Positions 9,832 through 18,173 of a stretch of 64,000 nt of DNA are shown here, in pieces. Each line of letters opens with the position of its first letter. Positions within the stretch are counted from its first letter, which is position 1. The stretch is from NCBI RefSeq assembly GCF_011694515.1, contig NZ_CP050192.1:233932-297931 (forward strand). Direction: 5' to 3'. The notes under the pieces were generated by a model. The model saw nothing but the letters and a program-made list of their open reading frames with translations, was not told the DNA's origin and did no database searches. Position numbers and translations under genes: made by a program. The DNA comes from Mycobacterium sp. DL592 (GTDB lineage: Bacteria; Actinomycetota; Actinomycetes; Mycobacteriales; Mycobacteriaceae).

Positions 9832-9903
9832 ATGATCGAGGGAAGTAGTCACGACTTCCATGCAATCAGTGAGCCGGGCGCATGCGGGCTTAACTCGCCG
9901 TAA
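9832..9903 (+). CDS. 23-residue leader ORF upstream of the MgtA-type ATPase
   Basis: ATG 9832 follows a near-perfect Shine-Dalgarno AAGGAGGT (9818-9825). The ORF runs 23 codons to TAA 9901. The peptide is acidic at the start (Met-Ile-Glu-Gly), has a Ser-Glu-Pro-Gly element, and ends Asn-Ser-Pro-stop, so proline is the last codon. It lies fully inside the inferred 5' leader and 80 nt before the ATPase start. Inside it is a hairpin (9841-9859), and its end pairs with later leader sequence. This layout resembles enterobacterial mgtL, where acidic/proline codons sense Mg2+. Function here is inferred. Confidence 0.6.
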   Translation: MIEGSSHDFHAISEPGACGLNSP

Positions 9904-9961
9904 GGCTGAAGCCGTCCCGGTCTGCATGGAGGTCAGCATCGTTTGTCTTACCAAGACGATG
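9841..9961 (+). promoter_or_regulatory. Structured 5' leader of the ATPase gene
   Basis: Inverted repeats visible by eye: GGAAGT/ACTTCC (9841-9846 with 9854-9859, inside the leader ORF), CCGGG/CCCGG (9874-9878 with 9916-9920, joining the ORF end to downstream RNA), and CATCGT/ACGATG (9937-9942 with 9956-9961). The last ends 13 nt before the ATPase Shine-Dalgarno GGAGGT (9975-9980). I do not see the conserved M-box (ykoK) core, so this is not a recognised Mg2+ riboswitch. Confidence 0.5.
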
Positions 9962-9983
9962 AACTAACCCAAGTGGAGGTCCG

Positions 9984-12617
9984 ATGCCTGGCGTGTCATC
10001 ACCGGGAACCCGAACAGTCCTTGATCGGCTGGCCGCAGACTATTCGTGGCTGCATGACGTTGCGAATGAGTCCCTGTTCACACTGCTTCAGCGGCTTGAC
10101 GCGACGTTACGAGGTTTAACCGAGCAGGCCGCCGCCGAGCGCAACCCGCGTCCGCCGGCACACCGCGTCGTCTTGGTCGGCGCTATGCGATTGCTCAACG
10201 GACTGTCAGTGGCGTTGCGCAGCCCTTTCGTCGCGTTGTTGGTGGGCCTCGGGGTGGTGCTTGGCGTGCTGGGTGACGTCCGCGGGGCGGGCACCGTGAC
10301 GACGATGGTGGTAGTGGCCATCGTGGTTCGCTGGTGGCAGCACAATCGCGCGGCACGCGCCCTGAGATCCCTGCAACATCACGCCGCGGCGACCGCGACC
10401 GTGCGCCGACGTGCTTGCGCCGACGCACAGCCAATCGATCGTGAAGTGCCGCTGCCCGATGTGGTGCTCGGCGATGTGATCGTGTTGCACGCCGGCAACG
10501 TAGTGCCCGCGGATGTCCGGATCGTATCGGCTACCGGCCTGCTGGTGGATCAGTCTGCGCTGACCGGGGAGGCTCTCCCGAGCAGAAAGTTCGCAGCTGA
10601 CGGTGTTGCCGACCAATCCGTTGCCATGGTGCCTAATGTCTGCTTCCAAGGCACAGGTGTGGTGGCTGGTTCGGGTGTCGCGGTGGTGATCGCCACCGGC
10701 GCGGACACTTACTTCGACCGGGTCAGCCGGGCCGCTGCGGACTGCCGGCGTGATTCAAGTTTCGACCGAGGCGTTCGGTACGTGGGGTGGTCGCTAGTTC
10801 GATTCATGCTTGTTCTCGTTCCCGTTGTGTTCGCCGTGAGTGGCATGATCCGGGGGACATGGGAACAGGCAGCGCTGTTCGCTGTCGCCGTGGCGGTCGG
10901 CCTGACACCGGAACTGCTGCCAGTGATCGTCACGACGAATCTGGCCCGTGGTGCCACCAGGCTGGCACGTAAACACGTTGTGGTGCAGCGGCTTAACGCC
11001 ATCCAAGATCTCGGTGCGGTCGACGTGCTGTGCGTCGACAAGACTGGAACTCTCACCGAGAATCGGGTCATCTTTGCCCACAGTGTCGATGTCAGCGGCT
11101 GCATTGAAGACGCTGCGGGCGAATTCGCCTACCTGGCAGTGCATTTTCAGGATGACCAGTCCAGTGTTCTTGACGATGCGATCGCGAACCTGCTCGGAGA
11201 CCAGCAGATGCGGACCATCGCCGAAGCGGCGTACTGCCGGGTGGACGAGATCGCCTTCGACTCGGTGCGTCGGCGCTCCACCACGGTGCTGACCCGCCAG
11301 TCCGATCGCCACATGGTGATCTGCAAAGGTGATCCCGACGAGGTGGTTCGCCGATGCACGAAGGTTTTTGTCGACCACGAGATCCACGCGATTTCTGATG
11401 GATTCGACGCGGAAGCCGCCGACACGCTAGATGCGTTCCGCCGCCATGGCATGCGTGTGCTGGCTGTGGCGATGAAGGACGTCCCTGCCCGGCTGGGCCG
11501 ATACGACGAACACGACGAGTCAGATCTCGTGCTGATCGGTTTCATCGGATTTGTCGACCCGCTGCGCGAAACCGCCGGCCACACCATCGCACAGCTTCGT
11601 GAGCACGGCGTCGAAGTCAAAGTGCTGACCGGGGACAGCCGGATTGTGGCGCGAGTGGTGGCCGGTCAAGTCGGCATCGATTGCAGCCGAGTCACAATCG
11701 GCAGCGACATCGACAAGTTGAGTGATGTCCGCCTGCGCAAGGTCGTGTCGAATTCCGCGGTATTTGCCGAACTGAGCCCGAACCACAAGACCCGGATCGT
11801 CTCAGCACTACGCGAAAGTTCGCGGGTCGTCGGCTTCCTGGGCGACGGGGCCAACGACGTCCCGGCAATGCGGTTGGCCGATGCCGGCATCGCGGCCAGT
11901 GGCGCTTCACCCGTAGTGTCCGACGCCGCGGATCTCGTCCTCCTCAAGGAGGATTTGGCCGTGGTGGCCAATGGTGTCGTCGAGGGACGCAAAACCTTGG
12001 CCAACACCATGAAGTACGTGAAGATCACGGCCAGCTCCAATTTCGGCAATGTTCTCTCGGTAGTGGCTGCCAGTGCCTTCTTGCCGTTCCTACCGATCCT
12101 GCCGATTCAGTTGCTGGTGCAAAACCTCATCTACGACACCGCCCAACTGGCCCTGCCGTGGGACCGGGTCGAGGCAAACTATCTCAGAACGCCACACCGC
12201 TGGGAGGCCACACACCTCATCTCTTTCATGCTTGTCTTCGGACCCCTGAGTTCGCTGTTCGACATGCTCACCTTCGCGATGCTGTGGTGGGTTTATCACC
12301 TTGGCAGCAACGTCGCTGCATTCCAAAGCTGTTGGTTCCTCGAGAGTCTGCTGACACAACTGGTGGTCGTGTTGGTGCTACGTAGCCGAGAGCTGCCCTG
12401 GCGCGGGTCGAGGGTGGCGCCGGTAGTCGTTGCGGTGACGGCAATGGCGGCGGTTGGGGGGATAGCTCTGTCGATCTCGCCGGCCGCCTCACTATTGCAC
12501 TTGCAGGCCCCTCCTGTCGGATACGCCTGGTGGCTCGTGGCTGTCACGCTCGCATACGCGTTCGCCGCCCACATCGTCAAGCAGATCTACATACGGCGCC
12601 GGGGCCGCTGGCTGTAG
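9984..12617 (+). CDS. mgtA: MgtA/MgtB-type P-type ATPase (P3B, Mg2+ importer family)
   Basis: An 877-residue cation pump, full length for the family. Order of parts: N-terminal cytosolic segment, TM1-2, actuator domain with TGEALP (about 194-199), TM3-4 containing VGLTPELLP, phosphorylation site DKTGTLTENR (D352), nucleotide-binding KGDPDEVVRR, hinge GDGANDVPAMR (about 620-630), then six C-terminal TM segments. DAGIAASGASPVVSDAADLVLL and IQDLGAVDVLCVDKTGT are typical of MgtA rather than Ca2+ or heavy-metal pumps, and there is no N-terminal CxxC domain. A GGAGGT site precedes ATG 9984. Codon use is less GC-extreme than in the neighbouring core genes, compatible with transfer. Confidence 0.9.
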   Translation: MPGVSSPGTRTVLDRLAADYSWLHDVANESLFTLLQRLDATLRGLTEQAAAERNPRPPAHRVVLVGAMRLLNGLSVALRSPFVALLVGLGVVLGVLGDVRGAGTVTTMVVVAIVVRWWQHNRAARALRSLQHHAAATATVRRRACADAQPIDREVPLPDVVLGDVIVLHAGNVVPADVRIVSATGLLVDQSALTGEALPSRKFAADGVADQSVAMVPNVCFQGTGVVAGSGVAVVIATGADTYFDRVSRAAADCRRDSSFDRGVRYVGWSLVRFMLVLVPVVFAVSGMIRGTWEQAALFAVAVAVGLTPELLPVIVTTNLARGATRLARKHVVVQRLNAIQDLGAVDVLCVDKTGTLTENRVIFAHSVDVSGCIEDAAGEFAYLAVHFQDDQSSVLDDAIANLLGDQQMRTIAEAAYCRVDEIAFDSVRRRSTTVLTRQSDRHMVICKGDPDEVVRRCTKVFVDHEIHAISDGFDAEAADTLDAFRRHGMRVLAVAMKDVPARLGRYDEHDESDLVLIGFIGFVDPLRETAGHTIAQLREHGVEVKVLTGDSRIVARVVAGQVGIDCSRVTIGSDIDKLSDVRLRKVVSNSAVFAELSPNHKTRIVSALRESSRVVGFLGDGANDVPAMRLADAGIAASGASPVVSDAADLVLLKEDLAVVANGVVEGRKTLANTMKYVKITASSNFGNVLSVVAASAFLPFLPILPIQLLVQNLIYDTAQLALPWDRVEANYLRTPHRWEATHLISFMLVFGPLSSLFDMLTFAMLWWVYHLGSNVAAFQSCWFLESLLTQLVVVLVLRSRELPWRGSRVAPVVVAVTAMAAVGGIALSISPAASLLHLQAPPVGYAWWLVAVTLAYAFAAHIVKQIYIRRRGRWL

Positions 12618-12625
12618 CCTGCGCC

Positions 12626-12662
12626 CACTTTTATCCCAAAGCACTTCTATCCCAACGCACTT
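12626..12662. repeat. 16-bp imperfect tandem repeat upstream of the ABC genes
   Basis: CACTTTTATCCCAAAG (12626-12641) is followed directly by CACTTCTATCCCAACG (12642-12657) and then CACTT. Two mismatches. It lies in the 117-nt gap between the ATPase and the permease and may be a regulator site. Confidence 0.55.
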
Positions 12663-12734
12663 CCCGACTCACCTCGACTGTGTCGTCGGTGTGAGATCAC
12701 TACCGAAACTTCCCTTGACGCATGGAGAGATCGC

Positions 12735-14477
12735 ATGGCTGTTCTGGAAACATTTCCGAGCCGGGGCGCGCTTGACCGGCCAGTCCGCAGCGCCCTCGCG
12801 GATGCGGCGGTGTTCGGCGGAGCAGCGGCTCTGCTGTGGCTGGTTGTCCATCTGAGCCGGGGTACGACGGTGCCGTGGACCGTCGATACGGCACCTTCCT
12901 CAGTGTCGACCGACCCCGCTGAATTGCCCTACTACGCAGGCCGGTCACTGCTGCGGATGTTCGCAGCTTTGGCTCTGTCGCTGGCGTTCACCTTCGTTTA
13001 TGCCACCGCTGCCGCTCGCTCGCGACGGGCGGAAAAGGTTCTGATTCCGCTCCTCGACATTCTGCAGTCGGTACCGATCCTTGGCTTCTTGTCAGTCACA
13101 GTTACCGGCTTCATCGCGCTGTTTCCCGGCTCTCAGCTAGGCCTCGAGTGCGCCTCGATCTTCGCGATCTTCACCTCGCAGGCGTGGAACATGACGTTCG
13201 CGTTCTATCACGCGCTGCGAACCCAACCCCGTGACCTGGACGAAGCCTCCCGAATCTTTCGGCTGTCGAAGTGGCAGCGATTCTGGAGAGTCGATGTCCC
13301 GGGCGGGATGATTCCGCTGGTCTGGAACGGCATGATGAGCTTCGGCGGCGGATGGTTCTTCTTGACCGCCTCCGAAGCCCTCACCGTCAACAATCATCAG
13401 GTCGCGCTTCCCGGTATCGGCGCCTATGTGGCGGCCGCGAGCGACGAGGGGCAACTGCACAAGGTCCTGCTGGCCATCGTGGTGATGATCATCATGATCA
13501 TCGGGGTCAACGTCCTGTTCTGGCGGCCCCTGACGGCGTGGGCTGAGCGATTTCGGGTCGAGGATTCTGAGGCCGCCTTGGCGCCAAAGAGTTTGACGCT
13601 CAACGTGTTGCGCCGTTCGCGCATCCCGAAGGTCCTGGGCCAAATCCCCGGGCATCTCGTCTACCCTGTGGACCGGGCGATGGCCGTCTTCGGTACCGCG
13701 GAGTATCCGCTGCACAGCTCGGTCACCCGTCGGCGGGCGGGCGACGTGGTGTTCGCGGTCGTCGTCGCGACCGCAGTGCTCTACGGCGCCTACCGCGCGG
13801 TGCATTTCATCGCCTCGACGGTGGGCTTCGGTGAGGTCGGACATGCCTTCCTGTTGGGCCTGGCCACCTTTGCCCGTGTCATCGTCCTCGTCGTCGTCTC
13901 GACATTGATCTGGGTGCCCATCGGAGTGTGGATCGGGATGAATCCTCGGGTGTCCCGGATGGCTCAGCCGATCGTCCAAGTGCTGGCGTCGTTCCCCGCC
14001 AACTTCCTGTTTCCGTTGTTCACCGCGGTGCTTCTGATGACAGGCATCAGCCTCAACATCGGCGGCATTGTGTTGATGGCGCTGGGAGCCCAGTGGTACA
14101 TCCTGTTCAACGTCATCGCCGGGGCAAGTGCCATCCCCAACGACTTTCGCGAAGTTGGCGTCAACCTCAGGCTGTCCCGGACGCTGATGTGGACCAAGAT
14201 CATCATCCCGGCGATCATCCCCAGCTATGTCACGGGCGGAATCACTGCCGCCGGTGGAGCGTGGAACGCGTCTATCGTCGCCGAGATTGTCAGCTACAAC
14301 GGCACTACGCTTACCGCGACCGGCCTGGGTGCCTACATCAGCGCCGCCACCAGCGATGGCAACTCGGCGAAGATTCTCGTCGGCGTCATCGTGATGAGTT
14401 TCTACGTCGTGGCCACCAACCGATTCTTCTGGCGGCGCCTCTACGCACTGTCCGAGCGCCGCTTCAGCCTTGTCTGA
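12735..14477 (+). CDS. ABC permease with two fused BPD_transp_1 domains
   Basis: A 580-residue inner-membrane protein made of two homologous permease halves, each related to nitrate/sulfonate/bicarbonate-type permeases. The coupling (EAA) loops are visible in both: EASRIFRLSKWQRFWRVDVP (about 168-187) and EVGVNLRLSRTLMWTKIIIP (about 473). Each half contains a GIGAY/GLGAY element after its EAA loop. ATG 12735 follows GGAGA. The ATPase gene is 43 nt downstream. No substrate-binding protein gene is nearby, so the substrate cannot be read from the sequence. Context (MgtA before, MgtC after) suggests a cation or a metal-linked solute. Confidence 0.87.
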   Translation: MAVLETFPSRGALDRPVRSALADAAVFGGAAALLWLVVHLSRGTTVPWTVDTAPSSVSTDPAELPYYAGRSLLRMFAALALSLAFTFVYATAAARSRRAEKVLIPLLDILQSVPILGFLSVTVTGFIALFPGSQLGLECASIFAIFTSQAWNMTFAFYHALRTQPRDLDEASRIFRLSKWQRFWRVDVPGGMIPLVWNGMMSFGGGWFFLTASEALTVNNHQVALPGIGAYVAAASDEGQLHKVLLAIVVMIIMIIGVNVLFWRPLTAWAERFRVEDSEAALAPKSLTLNVLRRSRIPKVLGQIPGHLVYPVDRAMAVFGTAEYPLHSSVTRRRAGDVVFAVVVATAVLYGAYRAVHFIASTVGFGEVGHAFLLGLATFARVIVLVVVSTLIWVPIGVWIGMNPRVSRMAQPIVQVLASFPANFLFPLFTAVLLMTGISLNIGGIVLMALGAQWYILFNVIAGASAIPNDFREVGVNLRLSRTLMWTKIIIPAIIPSYVTGGITAAGGAWNASIVAEIVSYNGTTLTATGLGAYISAATSDGNSAKILVGVIVMSFYVVATNRFFWRRLYALSERRFSLV

Positions 14478-14520
14478 TCTGCCGTCAACCAAGCCCCACA
14501 ACGACTTCGAGGAGTAAACC

Positions 14521-15840
14521 ATGACTCAGACCGAGCCCCTGGTTCGCCTGGACCATGTCAGCAAGAGTTTCAATGCGCCTGGTGGTGGAGAGTTGAACGT
14601 GTTGGACGACATCGGCTTAGAGTTACGCGAACGCGAGATCGTGGCCCTGTTGGGCCGGTCCGGATCCGGCAAGTCCACCGTGCTTCGGACCATCGCGGGA
14701 TTGATCGCGCCGAGCCGCGGATCGGTGACCTACCGAGGATCTGAACTCAACGGTGCAAACCCCGGAACCGCAATGGTTTTCCAGACCTTCGCACTGATGC
14801 CGTGGCTTACTGTGCAGGACAATGTGGAACTGGGTCTGGCCGGCCGTGGCGTAGCACCCCCCGAGCGTCGCACGCGGGCTCTGGCTGCGATCGACCTGAT
14901 CGGACTAGATGGGTTCGAATCGGCCTACCCCAAGGAGCTGTCCGGCGGCATGCGCCAGCGGGTCGGATTCGCCCGAGCCTTGGTACTCGAGCCTGACGTG
15001 CTTCTTATGGATGAGCCATTCTCGGCGTTGGACGTGCTTACTGCGGAGAACCTGCGCACCGAGTTGATGAAACTCTGGGATGCCCAGAGCTTCCCGACCC
15101 GCTCCATCTGCCTGGTGACCCACAACATCGAAGAAGCCGTTCAGCTCGCCGACCGGGTCCTTGTTCTGGGATCCAACCCAGGCCGGATTCGTGCCGAGGT
15201 TGCGATCGACCTTGCCCGACCTCGCGACCGCCGATCGCGCGCTTTCGAAGCGACCGTCGACAACCTCTACGGTCTATTGACCGACTCCGACCCGCAGATG
15301 CGGGGCACCGCACATGTCGACCCGACGCCGATCAGTCGGCCACTGCCCAACGCCACCGTCGGGGGACTGGCAGGTCTTGTCGAAATCCTCTGTGCGCAAG
15401 GTGGACACGCCGACCTTCCGGATCTGGCCGCCGAGCTCAACTTCGACATCGACGATCTACTCCCGCTCGTTGACGCCGCCGAACTCCTCGATCTGGTCGA
15501 GGTGAGGAATGGCGACCTTCAGGTGACAAGTCTGGGGCAGGAATTCAACTCTGCCGACATTCAAGCCAGCAAGCATCTGTTCGCACAGCAAGTCCGAACG
15601 CGGGCGCCCTTGGTGCACGCGATCTGTCAGGCGCTCGGGACCAGCAGCGACGGCAACCTACGCGCAGGCTTCTTCCTCGACCTACTCGGTAGGGGATACA
15701 GCCGCGAAGGCGCCCAGCAACAACTCGAAGTGGCAGTTAACTGGGGCCGTTACGCCGAGCTCTATGACTACGACGTGGCGACAGACACCATCACCGCCGA
15801 CCCGGCGGCGAACATCTTCGTTCGTCAGGGCGCCCAATGA
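14521..15840 (+). CDS. ABC ATPase with C-terminal AAA-associated domain
   Basis: A 439-residue ATP-binding subunit, the partner of the fused permease. The ABC domain (about 1-250) has Walker A GRSGSGKST (about 46-54), Q-loop FQTFALMPW, signature LSGGMRQR (about 140), Walker B VLLMDEPFSALD (about 160) and H-loop VTHNIEEA. A linker leads to a second domain (about 285-435) with repeated acidic/leucine helices, matching the AAA_assoc_C family that some nitrate/sulfonate-type ATPases carry and that may act as a regulatory module. GAGGAG precedes ATG 14521. Confidence 0.88.
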   Translation: MTQTEPLVRLDHVSKSFNAPGGGELNVLDDIGLELREREIVALLGRSGSGKSTVLRTIAGLIAPSRGSVTYRGSELNGANPGTAMVFQTFALMPWLTVQDNVELGLAGRGVAPPERRTRALAAIDLIGLDGFESAYPKELSGGMRQRVGFARALVLEPDVLLMDEPFSALDVLTAENLRTELMKLWDAQSFPTRSICLVTHNIEEAVQLADRVLVLGSNPGRIRAEVAIDLARPRDRRSRAFEATVDNLYGLLTDSDPQMRGTAHVDPTPISRPLPNATVGGLAGLVEILCAQGGHADLPDLAAELNFDIDDLLPLVDAAELLDLVEVRNGDLQVTSLGQEFNSADIQASKHLFAQQVRTRAPLVHAICQALGTSSDGNLRAGFFLDLLGRGYSREGAQQQLEVAVNWGRYAELYDYDVATDTITADPAANIFVRQGAQ

Positions 15841-15910
15841 GGAAGGGCAGACCTGACGGCTATCGACCAATACCGACCCGGGCGCGCCGGTGCAGAAAGG
15901 AGCTGGGCTC

Positions 15911-16636
15911 GTGAGCCTCTTAACCACAGCTGAATTCACCATCCGCCTGGGAGTAGGCCTTGGCTGCGGAGCGCTGATCGGACTCGAACGTCAGTGGCGG
16001 GCCCGACGTGCGGGACTGCGTACCAACGCTCTGGTCGCCGCAGGCGCAACCCTGTTCGTCCTCTACGCCGTCGCCACCGGCGACCCAACCAGCCCCACTC
16101 GAGTCGCCTCCTATGTCGTCTCCGGGGTGGGTTTCCTCGGCGGCGGGGTGATCCTGCGGGACGGACTGAATGTCCGCGGGCTCAATACAGCCGCTTCGCT
16201 GTGGTGCTCGGCGGCGGTGGGAATACTAGCCGCGCAGGGCCTTGCCCTATTTGCCGTAATCGGCACGGCGGCGGTTATCGCAACACATATCGTTGGCCGC
16301 CCACTCGGCCGCCTCATCGACCACGACCACGACAGCGAACCTGATGAGGACCTTCAGACCCACCACCTCTATCTGATGTGCGATTCCAAGATCGAATATC
16401 AGGTGCGGGGTCATATCGTGGCACACACCGGCGGGTCCGAGCTCATCCTCACGGGCATCCGCACCGATCCCGCGCCACCCGATGTCAACCTGACCGCGTA
16501 CCTTCTGGTGGACGGCGACGCCCCGACCCGACTCGAGCACCTGGTCGCTCAACTCTCTCAGATGAAAGGGGTGTCGAAGGTCTGGTGGCAGGCCGGCAGC
16601 GAGCTCGACAGCGACGCTTCGTCTTTCCCGAAGTAG
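15911..16636 (+). CDS. mgtC: MgtC/SapB-family membrane protein
   Basis: A 241-residue MgtC protein from GTG 15911, chosen because AAAGGAG ends 8 nt upstream. The N-terminal membrane domain has the family signatures GALIGLERQWR, RTNALVAAGA, GVGFLGGGVILRDG and VRGLNTAASLWCSAAVG; the C-terminal about 85 residues form a cytosolic ACT-like domain. MgtC proteins support growth in low Mg2+ and inside macrophages, in Salmonella by restraining F-ATPase and phosphate uptake. Its presence beside an MgtA-type pump, separated by an ABC transporter, makes a Mg2+-stress regulon plausible. Confidence 0.9.
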   Translation: MSLLTTAEFTIRLGVGLGCGALIGLERQWRARRAGLRTNALVAAGATLFVLYAVATGDPTSPTRVASYVVSGVGFLGGGVILRDGLNVRGLNTAASLWCSAAVGILAAQGLALFAVIGTAAVIATHIVGRPLGRLIDHDHDSEPDEDLQTHHLYLMCDSKIEYQVRGHIVAHTGGSELILTGIRTDPAPPDVNLTAYLLVDGDAPTRLEHLVAQLSQMKGVSKVWWQAGSELDSDASSFPK

Positions 16637-16660
16637 GTGCTGCCTCTGCCGCTGACGGTC

Positions 16661-16709
16661 GAGCCCTTCCTGGCTGAGGCCACTCCATCTTGTGCGCGGT
16701 GAGCAGGAA
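16661..16709. repeat. 49-bp direct repeat, left copy (scar)
   Basis: Ungapped match of 42/49 bases to 18132-18180, which spans the 3' ends of the hydrolase and the Rv3699-like methyltransferase. Read on the minus strand it encodes FLLTAHK, like the methyltransferase terminus FLLSAHK, but without the stop. It lies just after mgtC and appears to be a remnant left by duplication or insertion. Confidence 0.75.
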
Positions 16710-16715
16710 TATCCA

Positions 16716-16739
16716 CCACCGCGGCTTTGGCCGCGCTGG
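16716..16739. terminator. Hairpin between mgtC and the TetR gene
   Basis: CCACCGCGGC (16716-16725) pairs with GCCGCGCTGG (16730-16739) with one mismatch and a TTTG loop, between the convergent ends of mgtC and the TetR-type gene. Confidence 0.55.
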
Positions 16740-16749
16740 CCTGACTCCG

Positions 16750-17310
16750 TCAGCCCAGGAACTCCTCCAGAGCCGCCCGCACCCCGGGGGACTGTGAGTG
16801 GTCCTGCAGTTCAATGAGCGCGGCCTCGGCGGTCATTGCCACCCACAAGTTGGCGCACTGCAGGGGTTGTCGACGCCCGACGGTCTCGAAGTCTTCCGCG
16901 CAGACTGTCGCGAATGTCGCGTTGCGACGGCTGATCTCCTGTGCCACAGCAGGTTCCGCGCGTGCCTCCAGGAGTAGGGCGCGGATACCGCGTTGCTTCA
17001 GGCAGTAGTCGAGGTAGGTCAGGCTGCCGGCGAGAAGGCGCTCCCGCCCCGGTGGCAGGCCACTGGACACCTCGGCAACCTGCTCGGCGATGCGGTCATG
17101 GAACTCACGGTGAAGTGCGAGCAGGTAGCTCGCCCGGTCGCCGAAGTGGTGGAAGAAGCTGCCCTTCGACACCCCTGCCTCGTCGACTACCAGATTGACG
17201 CTGAGACCGGTCAGGCCCGTCCGCTCGGCCAAGCGCAGTCCGGCGTCGATCAGCTTTGTACGGGTTTCGGCGGCGGCGGCCTGACGTCCGGCTAGAGGTT
17301 GTGTCGGCAC
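16750..17310 (-). CDS. TetR-family transcriptional regulator
   Basis: A 186-residue repressor if GTG 17310 is used. The helix-turn-helix is clear: TRTKLIDAGLRLAERTGLTG followed by VDEAGVSKGSFFHHFGDRASY. The C-terminal ligand domain is generic. The frame is open to 17352, but translation from there would need TTG and would run across the operator. The gene is divergent from an alpha/beta hydrolase with a perfect 20-bp palindrome in between, the classic arrangement for autoregulation plus control of the neighbour. Confidence 0.85.
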   Translation of the reverse strand: MPTQPLAGRQAAAAETRTKLIDAGLRLAERTGLTGLSVNLVVDEAGVSKGSFFHHFGDRASYLLALHREFHDRIAEQVAEVSSGLPPGRERLLAGSLTYLDYCLKQRGIRALLLEARAEPAVAQEISRRNATFATVCAEDFETVGRRQPLQCANLWVAMTAEAALIELQDHSQSPGVRAALEEFLG

Positions 17311-17332
17311 AGCGACAAGAATACCATCGATG

Positions 17333-17352
17333 TTGACCGACCGGTCGGTCAA
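17333..17352. promoter_or_regulatory. Perfect 20-bp palindromic operator
   Basis: TTGACCGACC-GGTCGGTCAA (17333-17352) is a perfect inverted repeat without spacer, 15 nt before the hydrolase ATG. The half-site ACCGACCGGTCGGT type is common for TetR regulators. Confidence 0.8.
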
Positions 17353-17366
17353 TGAAAGGAGTGATC

Positions 17367-18173
17367 ATGGAGAGTGTCGAAACCCGAGTCGGCCCGGTGT
17401 CGTATTCGATGGACGGCGACGGGCCGGTGGTGGTCGCGTTGCACGCCGCCCTGCACGATCATCGCGACTTCGACGCCATCACTCCCGCACTCGCCCGCAC
17501 CCATCGGGTGATCCGCATCGACTGGCCGGGGCACGGTGAATCCCCGCTTCCCCGAGCACCTTTCGCACCCGGTGCCGCGTTGTATGCCGACATCCTCGAC
17601 GACGTCGTTCGATCCCTCGACCTGCCACCGGCGGTGTTCATCGGGAACTCCGTGGGCGGCTTCGCCGCCGCGCGGCTGGCCATCACCGCGCCGGATCGGG
17701 TGGCGGGCCTGGTCCTCGTCGACACCGGCGGGTTTCTCGGCAGCCCCCTTACCAATGCCTACTGCCGCGTTCTGGGCATGCCCGCGGTGCTGCGCCGGGT
17801 GCTGCCGCGTTTCGTACGCAGCTACCTGCAGGCCCAAAGCGAACATGACGACGCCGTCCTGCAGCGCGTCACCGAACGCGCACGCACCGCCGACGGTGTC
17901 GCACTGGCTGCCGCCCTGTGGCGCAGCTTCGCGGCGCCGGAGGCCAACCTGCGACCACGCGCGGATCAGATCAGTGCGCCGACGCTCATCGTTTGGGGCG
18001 CCAAGGACACCGCGATCCCGCTGCGGTTTGGCACCGCCACGCAGCGTGCGATCACCGGCTCACACCTGGAGGTACTCCAGACGGGGCACTTGCCGTTCTC
18101 GTCGCAGCCGCAACGGTTCCTCGACGTGGTTGAGCCATTCCTGGCTGAGGTCAGTCGGCCTTGTGCGCGCTGA
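17367..18173 (+). CDS. Alpha/beta-fold hydrolase
   Basis: A 268-residue hydrolase. ATG 17367 is preceded by AAAGGAG (17355-17361). The nucleophile elbow is GNSVGG (S95); an oxyanion-type HAALHDHRDF and the DWPGHGES turn precede it; the acid is in WGAKDTAIP and the catalytic His in QTGHLPF. The substrate is unknown. It is probably controlled by the divergent TetR. Its last 23 nt overlap the end of the convergent methyltransferase gene, and this junction is the right copy of the 49-bp repeat. Confidence 0.85.
   Translation: MESVETRVGPVSYSMDGDGPVVVALHAALHDHRDFDAITPALARTHRVIRIDWPGHGESPLPRAPFAPGAALYADILDDVVRSLDLPPAVFIGNSVGGFAAARLAITAPDRVAGLVLVDTGGFLGSPLTNAYCRVLGMPAVLRRVLPRFVRSYLQAQSEHDDAVLQRVTERARTADGVALAAALWRSFAAPEANLRPRADQISAPTLIVWGAKDTAIPLRFGTATQRAITGSHLEVLQTGHLPFSSQPQRFLDVVEPFLAEVSRPCAR

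Noticed and set aside
9716-9983. M-box (ykoK) Mg2+ riboswitch before the MgtA-type gene
   Set aside because: The conserved GUUAGGUGAGGCUCCUA-like core is not visible; only generic stems and a leader ORF are seen.
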